From positions 1-64,000 of the forward strand of contig NZ_ATYW01000017.1 of assembly GCF_000427885.1 (NCBI RefSeq): a stretch of DNA of 64,000 nt. Direction: 5' to 3'. Of the stretch, positions 8,402 through 16,369 are shown piece after piece (the stretch's first letter is position 1; every line of letters begins with the position of its first letter). The DNA is from Glycomyces tenuis DSM 44171. GTDB taxonomy: Bacteria; Actinomycetota; Actinomycetes; Mycobacteriales; Micromonosporaceae. A model generated the notes under the pieces. That model saw only the letters and a list, made by a program, of their open reading frames with translations, did no database searches and was not told where the DNA came from. The position numbers and the translations under genes were made by a program.

Positions 8402-8839
8402 ATGACGATCGACTACGAGTACCTGTCCGACGCGCAGTTGGACGCGATCGCGGCCATGGACGTGAACCTCGCCGACGACAAGAGCATTGCCGAGGCCGAA
8501 GGCCGCCGCGACGCCGACCGGATCACCCAGCTCGAGATGGACCTGGAGTGGACGCAGCGGCAGCGGGAGCACGCCGAGCAGTGCGAAGCCTTCGCCGATG
8601 CGGCCCGCCGCGCCGCCGCCGAGCGCGCCGACGCCGCCGAGACCGCACTCCACAAAGCCGCCGGGGCGCTCGCTGACGGCTGGGCCGCGCTCAACCTCCA
8701 CGGAGGCGACTTCGACATCTACCACCGGGACCGGCACGCCATCGCCGACCTCGTCTATGAGGAGCTGCTGGGCGGCGCCGACCCCGACGACCTCGACTAT
8801 GCCGCGCTCATCGCGGGGTACCTGGAGGCCGGCCGGTGA
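8402..8839 (+). CDS. Coiled-coil hypothetical protein
   Basis: 145 aa. A long Ala/Glu/Arg helix between about residues 30 and 90 suggests a coiled coil. It precedes the RecE-like nuclease with a GTGA overlap and may be part of the recombination module, which is only inference from position. Confidence 0.65.
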   Translation: MTIDYEYLSDAQLDAIAAMDVNLADDKSIAEAEGRRDADRITQLEMDLEWTQRQREHAEQCEAFADAARRAAAERADAAETALHKAAGALADGWAALNLHGGDFDIYHRDRHAIADLVYEELLGGADPDDLDYAALIAGYLEAGR

Positions 8840-9702
8840 GCGGCGAGTTCACGGTGACGTCCCCGGGGGTGTACGACATCCCCGAGGACGTCTACCACGC
8901 CGACCCGGTCCCGGACGGGTCGCTGTCCTCGACCGGGGCGCGCGCGATCCTCCCGCCCGGCACGCCCGCGAAGTTCCACTGGGAACAGGCCCACCGGACC
9001 CACAAAACCGTGTGGGACATCGGGACCGCCGCGCACGCCCTCGTCCTCGGCACCGGCCCCGAGATCGTCATCATCGACGCCGACTCCTACCGCACCAAAG
9101 ACGCCAAAGAGAAGCGCGACTCCGCCTACGGCGACGGGAAAGTCCCGCTGCTCATAGACGAGTACGAGGACGTCCTGTCGATGGTGCAGACGATCAACCG
9201 CCACCCCGTCGCCGGGCCGCTCCTCGCCGCGGGGACCGGTCTGCCCGAGCAGTCCCTGTTCTGGGTCGACGAAACCACCAGCGTGTGGTGCCGGGCCCGC
9301 CTCGACTGGATCAAACCCGCCCCCGATGGCGGCCGGCTCATCGTCGCCGACGTCAAGACGACGACCGCCGCCGACATCGCCTCGATCGAGAAAGCCATCG
9401 CGAACTTCGGCTACCACCAGCAACTCGCGTTCTACCTCGACGGCGTCCGCGCCCTCGGCCTCCACCCCGACCCCGCCGCCGTCCTCGTCTTCGTGGAGAA
9501 AGCCTCGCCGCACCTGGTGCACGTCGTCCAGCTCGACGGCTACACGCTCCGCCTCGGCGAGCTGAAGAACCGCCGCGCCCTGGAGACCTTCGCCGCCTGT
9601 GCCGAGTCCGGCACCTGGCCCGGCTACCCGACCGACATCACCACCGTCTCGCTCCCCGCCTGGGCCGAGCGCACCGAATCCGAGGAGTACCTGACCGCAT
9701 GA
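8836..9702 (+). CDS. RecE-like PD-(D/E)XK exonuclease
   Basis: 288 aa, GTG start in the previous stop. It matches the RecE C-terminal / Cas4-RecB-like phage exonuclease fold (PDDEXK, DUF3799 type): YHADPVPDGSLSSTGAR near the N-terminus, a His in GTAAHALVLG, an acidic CRARLDWI strand, IVADVKTT as the D-x-K signature, and the QLAFYLDG motif. Such enzymes resect double-stranded ends to make 3' single strands. The downstream partner at 9699 is the expected annealing protein, so the two form a phage recombination pair. Confidence 0.85.
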   Translation: MSGEFTVTSPGVYDIPEDVYHADPVPDGSLSSTGARAILPPGTPAKFHWEQAHRTHKTVWDIGTAAHALVLGTGPEIVIIDADSYRTKDAKEKRDSAYGDGKVPLLIDEYEDVLSMVQTINRHPVAGPLLAAGTGLPEQSLFWVDETTSVWCRARLDWIKPAPDGGRLIVADVKTTTAADIASIEKAIANFGYHQQLAFYLDGVRALGLHPDPAAVLVFVEKASPHLVHVVQLDGYTLRLGELKNRRALETFAACAESGTWPGYPTDITTVSLPAWAERTESEEYLTA

Positions 9703-10556
9703 ACACCACCGACATCGCCACCACCGACCTCCAGGCGCAGCTCGCACCGTCGCGGATCGGGCAGGCCACCGTCGTCGAACAGTCCCGCGCGATCGCCGAA
9801 GTCCAGGCCGCGATCGTCGTCGCCCAGCAGTGCCCGCGCAACATCACCGCCGCGATCGCCGAGATGCGCGAGGTATGCGGGCAGATGAGCCTGGCGAAGA
9901 AGGCGTTCTTCCGGTTCCCCCGCGCCGGCCAGACCGTCTCCGGCCTGTCCATCCACCTCGCCCGCGAACTCGCCCGCATCTGGGGCAACACCGCCTACGG
10001 CGTCAACGAGATGCGCCGCGACGACACCGCCGCCGAGTCCGAGATGCAGGCGTACGCCTGGGACGTCCAGCGCAACACCCGCGTCGCCTCGACGTTCATC
10101 GTCCCCCACAAGCGCGACACGAAGCAGGGCGTCAAAGTCCTCGGCGACCTGCGGGACATCTACGAGAACAACGCGAACAACGGCGCCCGCCGCCTGCGTG
10201 AGGCGATCTTCTCGGTCCTGCCGAACTGGTTCATCGAAGAGGCCGAGGAACTGTGCCAGGCCACCCTCTCGGGGAAGGGATCAGGCAAGCCGCTGAAGCA
10301 GCGCGCCGCCGACGCCGTCGGCGCGTTCGAGAAGTTCGGCGTCACCGTCGACCAGCTCGAGGACAAGCTGGGCCGCGAATCGGGGAAGTGGACCGAGAAA
10401 GACCTGGGCGAGCTACTGGTCATCCACGGGTCGATCAAGAACGGCGAGGTGACCGTGGAGCAGGAGTTCCCGGCGAAGAAGGTCACCGCCGAGGAACTCA
10501 CCGCCGCCGCTGGCGAGCCCACCGCGCCCCTGACAGAGCCGGAGCCAGCGTCATGA
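9699..10556 (+). CDS. Phage recombination protein (RecT/Erf-like candidate)
   Basis: 285 aa from ATG 9699 (ATGA overlap with the nuclease). A family typical of actinophages that follows RecE-like nucleases: SRAIAEVQAAIVVAQQ, a central KKAFFRFPRAGQTVSGLSIH region written as KKAFFRF...GLSIHLARELAR, and a basic FIVPHKRDTK loop. Position strongly implies single-strand annealing. I cannot see a textbook RecT signature, so the function rests on family and context. The C-terminus is acidic and Pro-rich, possibly an SSB-like interaction tail. Confidence 0.7.
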   Translation: MNTTDIATTDLQAQLAPSRIGQATVVEQSRAIAEVQAAIVVAQQCPRNITAAIAEMREVCGQMSLAKKAFFRFPRAGQTVSGLSIHLARELARIWGNTAYGVNEMRRDDTAAESEMQAYAWDVQRNTRVASTFIVPHKRDTKQGVKVLGDLRDIYENNANNGARRLREAIFSVLPNWFIEEAEELCQATLSGKGSGKPLKQRAADAVGAFEKFGVTVDQLEDKLGRESGKWTEKDLGELLVIHGSIKNGEVTVEQEFPAKKVTAEELTAAAGEPTAPLTEPEPAS

Positions 10557-10858
10557 TCACGCTCTTGCACGGGCGCCACTCTGACGGGGATGCGGCGCCA
10601 AGTCCCCGTGACGCGATCGCCCGCGACTGGCCGATTGCGACCACGACTCTGTTCGGTGGGGAGATCGTCGACCTGGTCGCGGTCGGGCGCCGCCTCGAAG
10701 GCGAGACGCTCCCGCTGCACCGCGCCGAAACCAGGTTCGCGGTCGTCTACGGCACCCACCGGCTGGGCATGTCCGCGCACGACCTGGCCGGGTTGCTCGG
10801 TCTCCACCAGCGGGTCGTCACCCGCATCCGCAGCGAGGAGGCCAGCAATGCCGACTAG
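10553..10858 (+). CDS. Hypothetical HTH-like protein
   Basis: 101 aa from ATG 10553 (ATGA overlap). The C-terminal half has a helix-turn-helix-like segment (GMSAHDLAGLLGLHQRVVTRI), suggesting DNA binding. It immediately precedes and overlaps the WhiB-like gene by 11 nt and may act with it in regulation. Function not known. Confidence 0.65.
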   Translation: MITLLHGRHSDGDAAPSPRDAIARDWPIATTTLFGGEIVDLVAVGRRLEGETLPLHRAETRFAVVYGTHRLGMSAHDLAGLLGLHQRVVTRIRSEEASNAD

Positions 10859-11285
10859 CTTCGCCGTGGTCGAAGGGCTCTACATCGAGCTCGAGGGCGT
10901 CACCGGGCTCGACTGGCAAGAGCGCGCCTCGTGCCGCGACTCGGATACCGAGTCGTACTTCATGGAGGGGCGGCTTCCCGGTCGCCTGATAAAGCGGTGC
11001 GCGGCCTGCCCGGTCGCCGAGAAGTGCCGGGAGTACGCGATCGACCGGTCGTGGATCCAGGGCATGTGGGGCGGGACGACCGGGAAGCAGCGCGACCAGA
11101 TCCGCCGCCGCCGCAAAGCCGGCCTGCCCGACACCCCCGAGGAGGAGACGCCGCTGTGCCGCAAGGGCCACCCGCTCGACGAGGTCAACGCCCACCGCCG
11201 CACTGATGGCGGCCTCCGGTGCCGACAGTGCACCCGGGACTACTGGCACGCCCAGCAGGCCAAGAAGCGGGAGGCCGCGGCATGA
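10848..11285 (+). CDS. WhiB-like regulator with C-terminal zinc module
   Basis: 145 aa. The WhiB iron-sulfur signature is present: C29, C51, C54, C60 (CAACPVAEKC) followed by the turn GMWGGTTGKQR and a basic RRRR stretch for DNA contact. Phage WhiB-like proteins are known to interfere with host WhiB control. Unusually, residues 104-128 add a second metal-binding module, C-x3-H-x16-C-x2-C (C104, H108, C125, C128). The same spacing occurs in the HNH protein at 12519. ATG 10848 overlaps the upstream gene. Confidence 0.9.
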   Translation: MPTSFAVVEGLYIELEGVTGLDWQERASCRDSDTESYFMEGRLPGRLIKRCAACPVAEKCREYAIDRSWIQGMWGGTTGKQRDQIRRRRKAGLPDTPEEETPLCRKGHPLDEVNAHRRTDGGLRCRQCTRDYWHAQQAKKREAAA

Positions 11286-11455
11286 GCGTGATCGGTGACG
11301 CCCTGCTCGACGAGCTCGAACCGGAGTCGTTCGAGTCCCTGCTGGTGCGTGTGGCGGCGCTCCGGGATGAGCAGCGGCGGCTGTTGGAGGACCGGGAGTT
11401 CTACCGCGGCGAGTCGTACCGCCACCGCCGGACAGCGAAGAAGGAGGCGGCATGA
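11282..11455 (+). CDS. Hypothetical small helical protein
   Basis: 57 aa from ATG 11282 (ATGA overlap). Acidic N-terminus and basic C-terminus, predicted helical. Directly after the WhiB-like gene and before another coiled-coil gene. No family recognised. Confidence 0.6.
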   Translation: MSVIGDALLDELEPESFESLLVRVAALRDEQRRLLEDREFYRGESYRHRRTAKKEAA

Positions 11456-11817
11456 GCATCCCCAGGACCGGTGTGGAGCTGGACATGGAGGCGACGGTCG
11501 CGTCGCTCGCGGCCCGCGTGACCGAGCTCGAGGGCGAGAACGCCGGCCTCGCGTTGGATCTCGCGCGCGCCCGCGACCGCATCACCCGGGTCACCCGTGA
11601 GCGCGACGCCCACCACCGTGCCTACACCGATGCCGACGCGCGTGCACTCCAGCTCCAGACCCAGCTCGACTCGGTCGGCGACCACCTCCGTGCCCAGCTC
11701 GCCGCCTGCCTGGCGGAGAGCCAGGACGAGCCCGGCCAGCGCCATTTGGCCGCCGCGGTCCGGCAGGTCCGCCACCTCCACGACCACTACACCACCATCA
11801 CCGGGAGCACCCCATGA
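11452..11817 (+). CDS. Coiled-coil hypothetical protein
   Basis: 121 aa. A heptad-like Ala/Leu/Arg/Glu helix covers most of residues 12-75 (VASLAARVTELEGENAGLAL), consistent with a dimeric coiled coil. Typical small actinophage early protein with no known function. Confidence 0.65.
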   Translation: MSIPRTGVELDMEATVASLAARVTELEGENAGLALDLARARDRITRVTRERDAHHRAYTDADARALQLQTQLDSVGDHLRAQLAACLAESQDEPGQRHLAAAVRQVRHLHDHYTTITGSTP

Positions 11818-12224
11818 GCGACCAGCCGACCCTGTTCGACACCGCGCCCGTCGCCGAGCCCTGGTATGTGCGCCGCCCCGCCTCGGTGATGGACCGCAAG
11901 CGGGCGCTGATCTGGCGCGGCCAGCACCCCCTGTCGGGTGTCGCCTCCGCCGGGCACCTCGCCCTCCACCCCGACACCACGTTGACGTGCGGCGGCTGCC
12001 GGTTCTTCGAGCACCAGCCCGGCCAAGGGGAGGGCCCGTTCCCGGCCGCCCCGAAATGCGTTCTCGGCGCCACCCGCGACGCGGACGGCCGGGTGACCGC
12101 CGCGCCCCGCTACCTCGTCCCCGTCAAGGGCCACTCGTACCCGGCCGCGATGGAAGACCTCGACAGCGACCTGTGCGACTGGTTTCCCGCCTGCAAGTCC
12201 TACGAGCCGCGGGAGACGGCATGA
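11814..12224 (+). CDS. Cys-containing phage protein
   Basis: 136 aa. CGGCRFFEH followed by further Cys residues (PKCVLG, LCDWFPACKSYE) suggests one zinc site built from two half motifs. Proteins with this CGGC...FPAC layout recur in actinophage early regions, but I know of no assigned function. ATGA overlaps on both sides. Confidence 0.65.
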   Translation: MSDQPTLFDTAPVAEPWYVRRPASVMDRKRALIWRGQHPLSGVASAGHLALHPDTTLTCGGCRFFEHQPGQGEGPFPAAPKCVLGATRDADGRVTAAPRYLVPVKGHSYPAAMEDLDSDLCDWFPACKSYEPRETA

Positions 12225-12535
12225 CCTCTCGTATCGAGGCGATCGCCGCCCGTCTGGCCGCCGCCACACCCGGCCCGTGGATCTACGAGAACGGTTCGGT
12301 GATCCACGGCTTCGACGACGCCGACACCCACTACGTGACCGACCAAGTCGGCGCTGCTGACGATGACCCGCCGATCGGGTCGTTCATGTTCCGCGCGGAC
12401 GCCGAGCTCGCGGCTCACGCCCCCGATGACCTGGCCTGGCTCGTCCAGGAGCACCACCGTCTCCAGTCCAGGGTCGCCTACCTGGAGGGCTGGAAAACCC
12501 AAGCCGAGGAGGCCCGTGATGCCGATCCGACGTGA
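12221..12535 (+). CDS. Ead/Ea22-like early protein
   Basis: 104 aa. ATPGPWIYENG near the N-terminus and LAAHAPDDLAWLVQEHHRL at the C-terminus match small proteins often annotated as Ead/Ea22-like in actinophages. Role unknown. It overlaps the following HNH gene by 17 nt. Confidence 0.65.
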   Translation: MTSRIEAIAARLAAATPGPWIYENGSVIHGFDDADTHYVTDQVGAADDDPPIGSFMFRADAELAAHAPDDLAWLVQEHHRLQSRVAYLEGWKTQAEEARDADPT

Positions 12536-12989
12536 CGTTCTCGCCTATGAAGGCAGATACGACGTGGCCGATACAGGCGAGGTGCGCTCCCTGCTCAGGC
12601 GGTCGCCTCGGACATTGCGACCGGGCAAGGACGCGTGCGGATATCCCCTCGTGGTCCTCACCGATGTAGACGGCCGGCGCCGCACTCGCCGGGTGCACAC
12701 CCTCGTTGCAGAGGCATTCCATGGCCCACGGCCACACGGCATGCAGGTCCGCCATCTCAACGGCGTGCCTGCCGATTGCCGCGCGGAGAACCTCGCGTGG
12801 GGAACGGCTTCCGAAAACATTCATGACCAGGTCAGCCACAGCACACATCACCACGCTGCCAAGACGCACTGCCCGGCAGGCCATGCCTATACCCCAGCGA
12901 ACACCTACGTGAACAAGCATGGCGGCCGCGAATGCCGTCGCTGCCACGCAGACCGGGAACGAAATCGGAGGGCCGCCCGATGCCCATAA
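12519..12989 (+). CDS. HNH endonuclease (NUMOD4-type) with zinc module
   Basis: 156 aa from ATG 12519. The N-terminal DVADTGEVRSL matches the NUMOD4 DNA-binding motif of homing endonucleases. The HNH_3 core follows: VHTLVAEAFHGP, RHLNGVPADCRAENLAWGT, then ENIHD. Residues 118-142 form C-x3-H-x16-C-x2-C, identical in spacing to the tail of the WhiB-like protein at 10848. Probably a free-standing homing nuclease, though the module may give it a specific target. Confidence 0.85.
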   Translation: MPIRRDVLAYEGRYDVADTGEVRSLLRRSPRTLRPGKDACGYPLVVLTDVDGRRRTRRVHTLVAEAFHGPRPHGMQVRHLNGVPADCRAENLAWGTASENIHDQVSHSTHHHAAKTHCPAGHAYTPANTYVNKHGGRECRRCHADRERNRRAARCP

Positions 12990-13351
12990 AGAAGGAGAAC
13001 CGCGACCGCTACCCGAAGGACTGGCCCGAGATCTCGCGCCGCATCCGGTTCGTCCGCGCCGCCGGGCACTGCGAATGCCTCGGCGAATGCGGCAGGGGCA
13101 CGCACACCGGCCGCTGCCCGAACCGGCACGGCCACCCCGCCTACGGGACCGGGTCGAAGGTCGTGCTCACGGTCGCGCACCTGAACCACACGCCGGAGGA
13201 CTGCCGCGACGAGAACCTCAAGGCGATGTGCCAGGGCTGTCACCTGCACTACGACAAGGACCACCATGCCGAGACCGCCAGCCACACCCGCGCGCTCGCG
13301 ATGGCCGACGGCATGACGCCGCTGTTCGAACTGGGAGGCATCGATGCCTAA
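12980..13351 (+). CDS. HNH nuclease
   Basis: 123 aa from ATG 12980. A zinc-type HNH domain: two Cys clusters (CECLGECG, GRCPNRHG) near the N-terminus and the catalytic VAHLNHTPEDCRDENL followed by MCQGCHLHYDKDHH. Phage HNH proteins act as homing nucleases or terminase helpers. This one is not near the terminase, so homing or recombination is more likely. Confidence 0.85.
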   Translation: MPIKKENRDRYPKDWPEISRRIRFVRAAGHCECLGECGRGTHTGRCPNRHGHPAYGTGSKVVLTVAHLNHTPEDCRDENLKAMCQGCHLHYDKDHHAETASHTRALAMADGMTPLFELGGIDA

Positions 13352-13763
13352 GAGGATTCAGCGCCGCATGGTAAAGGACTGGCGCGCCCCGCTCGACGAC
13401 CAGGGCAGGCCGCCGGTGTACGTCGGGCGCCCCTCCAGGTGGGGCAACCCGTTCCGGATCCACAACGGCCACACCAGCGTCGGCCCTATGTGGCACGTCG
13501 CGGTCAACACCTGGAAGCACATCCCCGCCGACGAATGCGTCTACGGCTACGTCACCAGCAGCAGCCCGCTCGGGCCGGAAGCGGTGGTGTCGTTGTACCA
13601 GGACATGCTCGCTGTCCGCCGGCGGGATGAACCCGATCGGTTCTGGGAGTGGCTGGCGCCGCTGGCCGGCCGGGACCTCATGTGCTGGTGCAGCGTGGAG
13701 GATCCGTGCCACGGAGACGTCCTGCTCGAGCTGGCGAACGGCGGTGAGGGCAATGACCGTTGA
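13344..13763 (+). CDS. DUF4326 protein
   Basis: 139 aa. It begins with basic residues, then VYVGRPSRWGNPF and ends with LAGRDLMCWCSVEDPCHGDVL, the two conserved blocks of DUF4326, a small domain widespread in phages. Biochemical function is not established to my knowledge. ATG 13344 overlaps the HNH gene by 8 nt. Confidence 0.8.
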   Translation: MPKRIQRRMVKDWRAPLDDQGRPPVYVGRPSRWGNPFRIHNGHTSVGPMWHVAVNTWKHIPADECVYGYVTSSSPLGPEAVVSLYQDMLAVRRRDEPDRFWEWLAPLAGRDLMCWCSVEDPCHGDVLLELANGGEGNDR

Positions 13764-13989
13764 GTCCTTCATCCACCAGGGCGTGGCCTTCCCCACGGTC
13801 GAGATCGAGCACTTCGCGTGCTCGTGCGACTTCCACACCGCGTTCTGCTGCATCGATATCACCGGGGCGGAGTGGACCGATGACTCCGATCACGAGTGGC
13901 GTCTCTGCGCCGTCTGCGTGGACCTGTACGAGCACTACCAGGAGGTCGGTGTCTGCTGCCCGAAGGATCCGGCGGTGCACCGTGGCTAA
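13753..13989 (+). CDS. Cys-rich hypothetical protein
   Basis: 78 aa from ATG 13753. Eight Cys in FACSCDF, AFCCID, LCAVCVD and GVCCPKD suggest a metal-binding fold, probably two zinc sites. It overlaps both neighbours (DUF4326 and RusA) by a few bases. No family recognised. Confidence 0.65.
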   Translation: MTVESFIHQGVAFPTVEIEHFACSCDFHTAFCCIDITGAEWTDDSDHEWRLCAVCVDLYEHYQEVGVCCPKDPAVHRG

Positions 13990-14377
13990 ACGTTGGACGC
14001 TTCTCATCCCCGCACCCACCACCTGGTTGAACGCGAACCAGCGACACAACCACTGGTCCGCGCGGTCAGGGCCGACGAAGCTGTGGCGCGAAGCCGCCGA
14101 GATCCGCGCCCGCGCCGCCGGCATCCCGGCCATGAAGCGCGCGACGATCACCGCGATCGTCCACCGCGCCGACCTTCGGAAAGACTGCGACGCCCACAAC
14201 CGGTACCCGACCGTGAAAGCCGCGATCGACGGCATCGTCGACGCCGGCGTTCTCGAAGACGACTGCGACCGGTTCCTGGTGTCGCTGACCATCCGCGCCG
14301 GCGACCGGGTCGACAAGAAGAAGCACCCGCTCGGGATGTTGGGGCTGCTCGTCACCGACCTCGGGGAGGAGCAATGA
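13982..14377 (+). CDS. RusA-type Holliday junction resolvase
   Basis: 131 aa from GTG 13982. RusA dimers cut four-way junctions during phage recombination and replication. The family signature is visible: an N-terminal LIPAPTTWLNANQRHNH, RKDCDAHNRYPTVKAAIDGI with the metal-binding Asp residues, and VLEDDCDRF supplying the other acidic residues. Usual RusA length is about 120-130 aa. With the RecE-like pair and HNH genes it completes a recombination set. Confidence 0.88.
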   Translation: MAKRWTLLIPAPTTWLNANQRHNHWSARSGPTKLWREAAEIRARAAGIPAMKRATITAIVHRADLRKDCDAHNRYPTVKAAIDGIVDAGVLEDDCDRFLVSLTIRAGDRVDKKKHPLGMLGLLVTDLGEEQ

Positions 14378-14492
14378 GGCTAGGACTTGTCATAAGTTGT
14401 CATAACCAAGAGACCGCTTTCCCATTGCGGCCCAACCAGACCGGGCGCAACTTTGGCCGGATGGACACGAACGAAAACGCGAGGCTAGGACT
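14376..14492. repeat. Direct repeats around the RHH gene 3' side
   Basis: GAGGCTAGGACT occurs at 14376-14387 (overlapping the RusA stop) and again at 14481-14492 (in the end of the RHH gene). Next to the first copy TTGTCATAA is repeated at 14387-14395 and 14397-14405, a 10-bp period. The second element resembles the GTCATGAC operator half. The 12-bp repeat could mark the boundary of an inserted cassette. Confidence 0.6.
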
Positions 14493-14664
14493 CGCGAGGG
14501 GGCCGCTCAGGGAGGATCGCGCCGCGCTCGCGGTTGTACCAGTCGACGAGCTGGCGGATGACCGTGGACCGGTCGGTGCCAGCGGCGTCGGCGTTCTCAC
14601 CGAGCCGGTCCCACGATTCCTGGCTGATGCGGACGGTCTGCTGCGGCAGCGGTACACGGGGCAT
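14485..14664 (-). CDS. Ribbon-helix-helix (CopG-like) repressor
   Basis: 59 aa on the minus strand. The N-terminal strand PQQTVRISQESWDRL and helices following DAAGTDRSTVIRQLVDWYNRE are a clean RHH fold of the Arc/CopG/MetJ type, which binds DNA as dimers through the strand. A GAGGAG RBS precedes ATG 14664. It is the only leftward gene in the early region and stands divergent to the replication module, with three GTCATGAC sites between them, so it probably represses that module and itself. An antitoxin role is less likely because no toxin gene is adjacent. Confidence 0.82.
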   Translation of the reverse strand: MPRVPLPQQTVRISQESWDRLGENADAAGTDRSTVIRQLVDWYNRERGAILPERPPRES

Positions 14665-14680
14665 GGTCGTCTCTCCTCAT

Positions 14681-14760
14681 GTCATGACGCCACCCAGCGT
14701 ACCGCATCCCGATACCGTCTGCCTGATCGTCGATATTTCTGTCATGACAATCGTCATGAC
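14681..14760. promoter_or_regulatory. GTCATGAC operator sites
   Basis: The palindrome GTCATGAC occurs at 14681-14688, 14741-14748 and 14753-14760. The last two are 12 bp apart, a common arrangement for cooperating RHH dimers. One site abuts the RHH gene RBS and the pair covers the -35 of the rightward promoter. Confidence 0.7.
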
Positions 14761-14773
14761 GGAGTGATAGGAT
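14744..14773 (+). promoter_or_regulatory. Promoter of the replication module
   Basis: ATGACA (14744-14749) and TAGGAT (14768-14773) are 18 nt apart, with the same -10 as the early promoter at 4992. The -35 overlaps the paired GTCATGAC sites. The next gene starts at 14811 behind GGAGG. Confidence 0.6.
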
Positions 14774-14810
14774 TCCTACATCCCCAGGACACCCAGACGG
14801 AGGCGTCGCA

Positions 14811-15404
14811 ATGATCAAGCCGATCCCCACCACCTACCGAGGGACCACATTCGCGTCCACACTCGAGGCCGACTGGGCATGCACGTTCGACCTGCTCGGC
14901 TGGGAATGGGAGCACGAACCCCACGGCATCCTCGTCGAGGACAACACCCGCTACCGGCCCGACTTCTACCTCCCCACCCAGCGCGTCTGGGCCGAAGTCA
15001 AGGGCCCTCACAACCAGCGCATCGACAAACCCTCCAAGCTCCAGGCCGCGCTCAGCCGCGACTCGTTCGACTGGAACGCCGACCTCGTCGTCATCCTGCG
15101 CCCGTCCCGATCCGGCAAGGGCGAAGGCGAACGCTCGTGGTGGGAGAACGCCATCAACGGCCAGGACATCGTCATCGTCCTGTGCCCCGAGTGCGGCCAC
15201 CACGGCTTCATGGACCTCGCGGGCACCTGGTCATGCCGCAGGCACATGCGCGAGCAGCCTGAGCCGAACAAGTTCTGGACCGACCCCAACGGCGACTTGT
15301 TCCGGCCCGGGGAGCTGCCGTTCCAGCGGGCGCCGCGGCCCCGCAGGGGACCACAGCGGCTCGGCGACTTCTTCAACGACTTCGACCCGAAGGGGAGGCA
15401 GTAG
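14811..15404 (+). CDS. PD-(D/E)XK-like endonuclease
   Basis: 197 aa. YRGTTFASTLEADWACTFDLLG, broken as YRGTTFASTLEADWA...FDLLG, then RYRPDFYLP and VWAEVKGPHN give the E...D...ExK set of a phage PDDEXK nuclease (related to TnsA/HJR-like restriction folds). A CPECG plus CRRH pair may form a zinc site. It opens the replication module under the RHH-controlled promoter, so a role in replication or in degrading host DNA is possible. ATG 14811 has GGAGG. Confidence 0.75.
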   Translation: MIKPIPTTYRGTTFASTLEADWACTFDLLGWEWEHEPHGILVEDNTRYRPDFYLPTQRVWAEVKGPHNQRIDKPSKLQAALSRDSFDWNADLVVILRPSRSGKGEGERSWWENAINGQDIVIVLCPECGHHGFMDLAGTWSCRRHMREQPEPNKFWTDPNGDLFRPGELPFQRAPRPRRGPQRLGDFFNDFDPKGRQ

Positions 15405-16369
15405 TGGCGCGTACCGAAGCACGGCTCCGCACCAGGTTGTGGGGCGACCGGGATTTCCTGGCGTTGTCGTTCAAAGGCAAGGGCGGCTACGAGTCGATCC
15501 TGTGCCAGCCCGACGTCGAGTACACCGGCGTCCTGCCGCTCCGAGCCCGGCGGCTGGCCGGGTTGTTCGGCCTCGACCTCGAGGACTTCATCGAGATGCT
15601 CGAGGAGCTCGAGGACGCCCGGTTCGTCCTCATCGACTGGGACACCGAAGAGCTCCTCATCCGGACGTTCATCCGTAACGACGAGGTGTACCGGCAGCCG
15701 AACGTGATGAAGTCGGCGCAGCAGGCCCTCGACTCGGTGTCGTCGCTGCGGCTCCGCGCGGAGATCCTGACCGAACTGCACCGGATCGAGGACGAGCATG
15801 GCGATTCGATCCCGAAGGGTTCGCATGAGCCTCTGCGGGAGATGATCGCCGACCTTGAGAAGGACCCGCCTATCCACTCCCCGGTCACTGACATCTCAAC
15901 CAAACGACCCAAGGCCGAACCCAAGCAGGAAGCCCTAACCGAACCCAACCGGGAACCCTTCGGGGAACCCTTCCCGGAAGGGGGTTCAGACGACTCGCTC
16001 GAGGGGTCCGGGGAGGGGGTAGGGGTAAGGGGAGTTAGTTCAAGGTCCGTTGTTTCTAACTCTCGGTCGGCCAAAGCCGACCGCACGAAAGACGACCCCG
16101 AATTCGCCCGCTGGTATGAGCGATACCCGCGGAAGGTCAAACCCGCTGCGGCGCGCACCGCGTGGAAGTCCGCTGTCAAGAAGACCGACGTCGCAACGCT
16201 CTTCGACGCGCTCGAGGCGTACATCGCGTACTGGGAACGCGAACGGACCGACACGAAGTTCATCCCGCACCCGTCCAGTTGGCTCAACGCCGAGTCCTGG
16301 GGCGACGACATCGCGACCAGGAAGACCGCCACGACCTTCGAAGGGGCGGCGAGCAGCATATGGGACTGA
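15404..16369 (+). CDS. Replication initiator-like protein
   Basis: 321 aa from GTG 15404. The first 120 residues form a winged-helix-like domain (RLWGDRDFLALSFKGKGGYE, LPLRARRLAGLFGL) seen in phage replisome organisers. The middle is a disordered Pro/Glu/Lys stretch. The C-terminus contains FARWYERYPRKVKPAAARTAW and ends FIPHPSSWLNAESW, a block typical of phage replication proteins that load helicase. It overlaps the primase-helicase gene by 10 nt. Confidence 0.75.
   Translation: MARTEARLRTRLWGDRDFLALSFKGKGGYESILCQPDVEYTGVLPLRARRLAGLFGLDLEDFIEMLEELEDARFVLIDWDTEELLIRTFIRNDEVYRQPNVMKSAQQALDSVSSLRLRAEILTELHRIEDEHGDSIPKGSHEPLREMIADLEKDPPIHSPVTDISTKRPKAEPKQEALTEPNREPFGEPFPEGGSDDSLEGSGEGVGVRGVSSRSVVSNSRSAKADRTKDDPEFARWYERYPRKVKPAAARTAWKSAVKKTDVATLFDALEAYIAYWERERTDTKFIPHPSSWLNAESWGDDIATRKTATTFEGAASSIWD

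Noticed and set aside
14485-15404. RHH protein and PDDEXK nuclease as a toxin-antitoxin pair
   Set aside because: They are divergent rather than co-transcribed, and the nuclease leads the replication genes, which fits repressor-regulated replication better.
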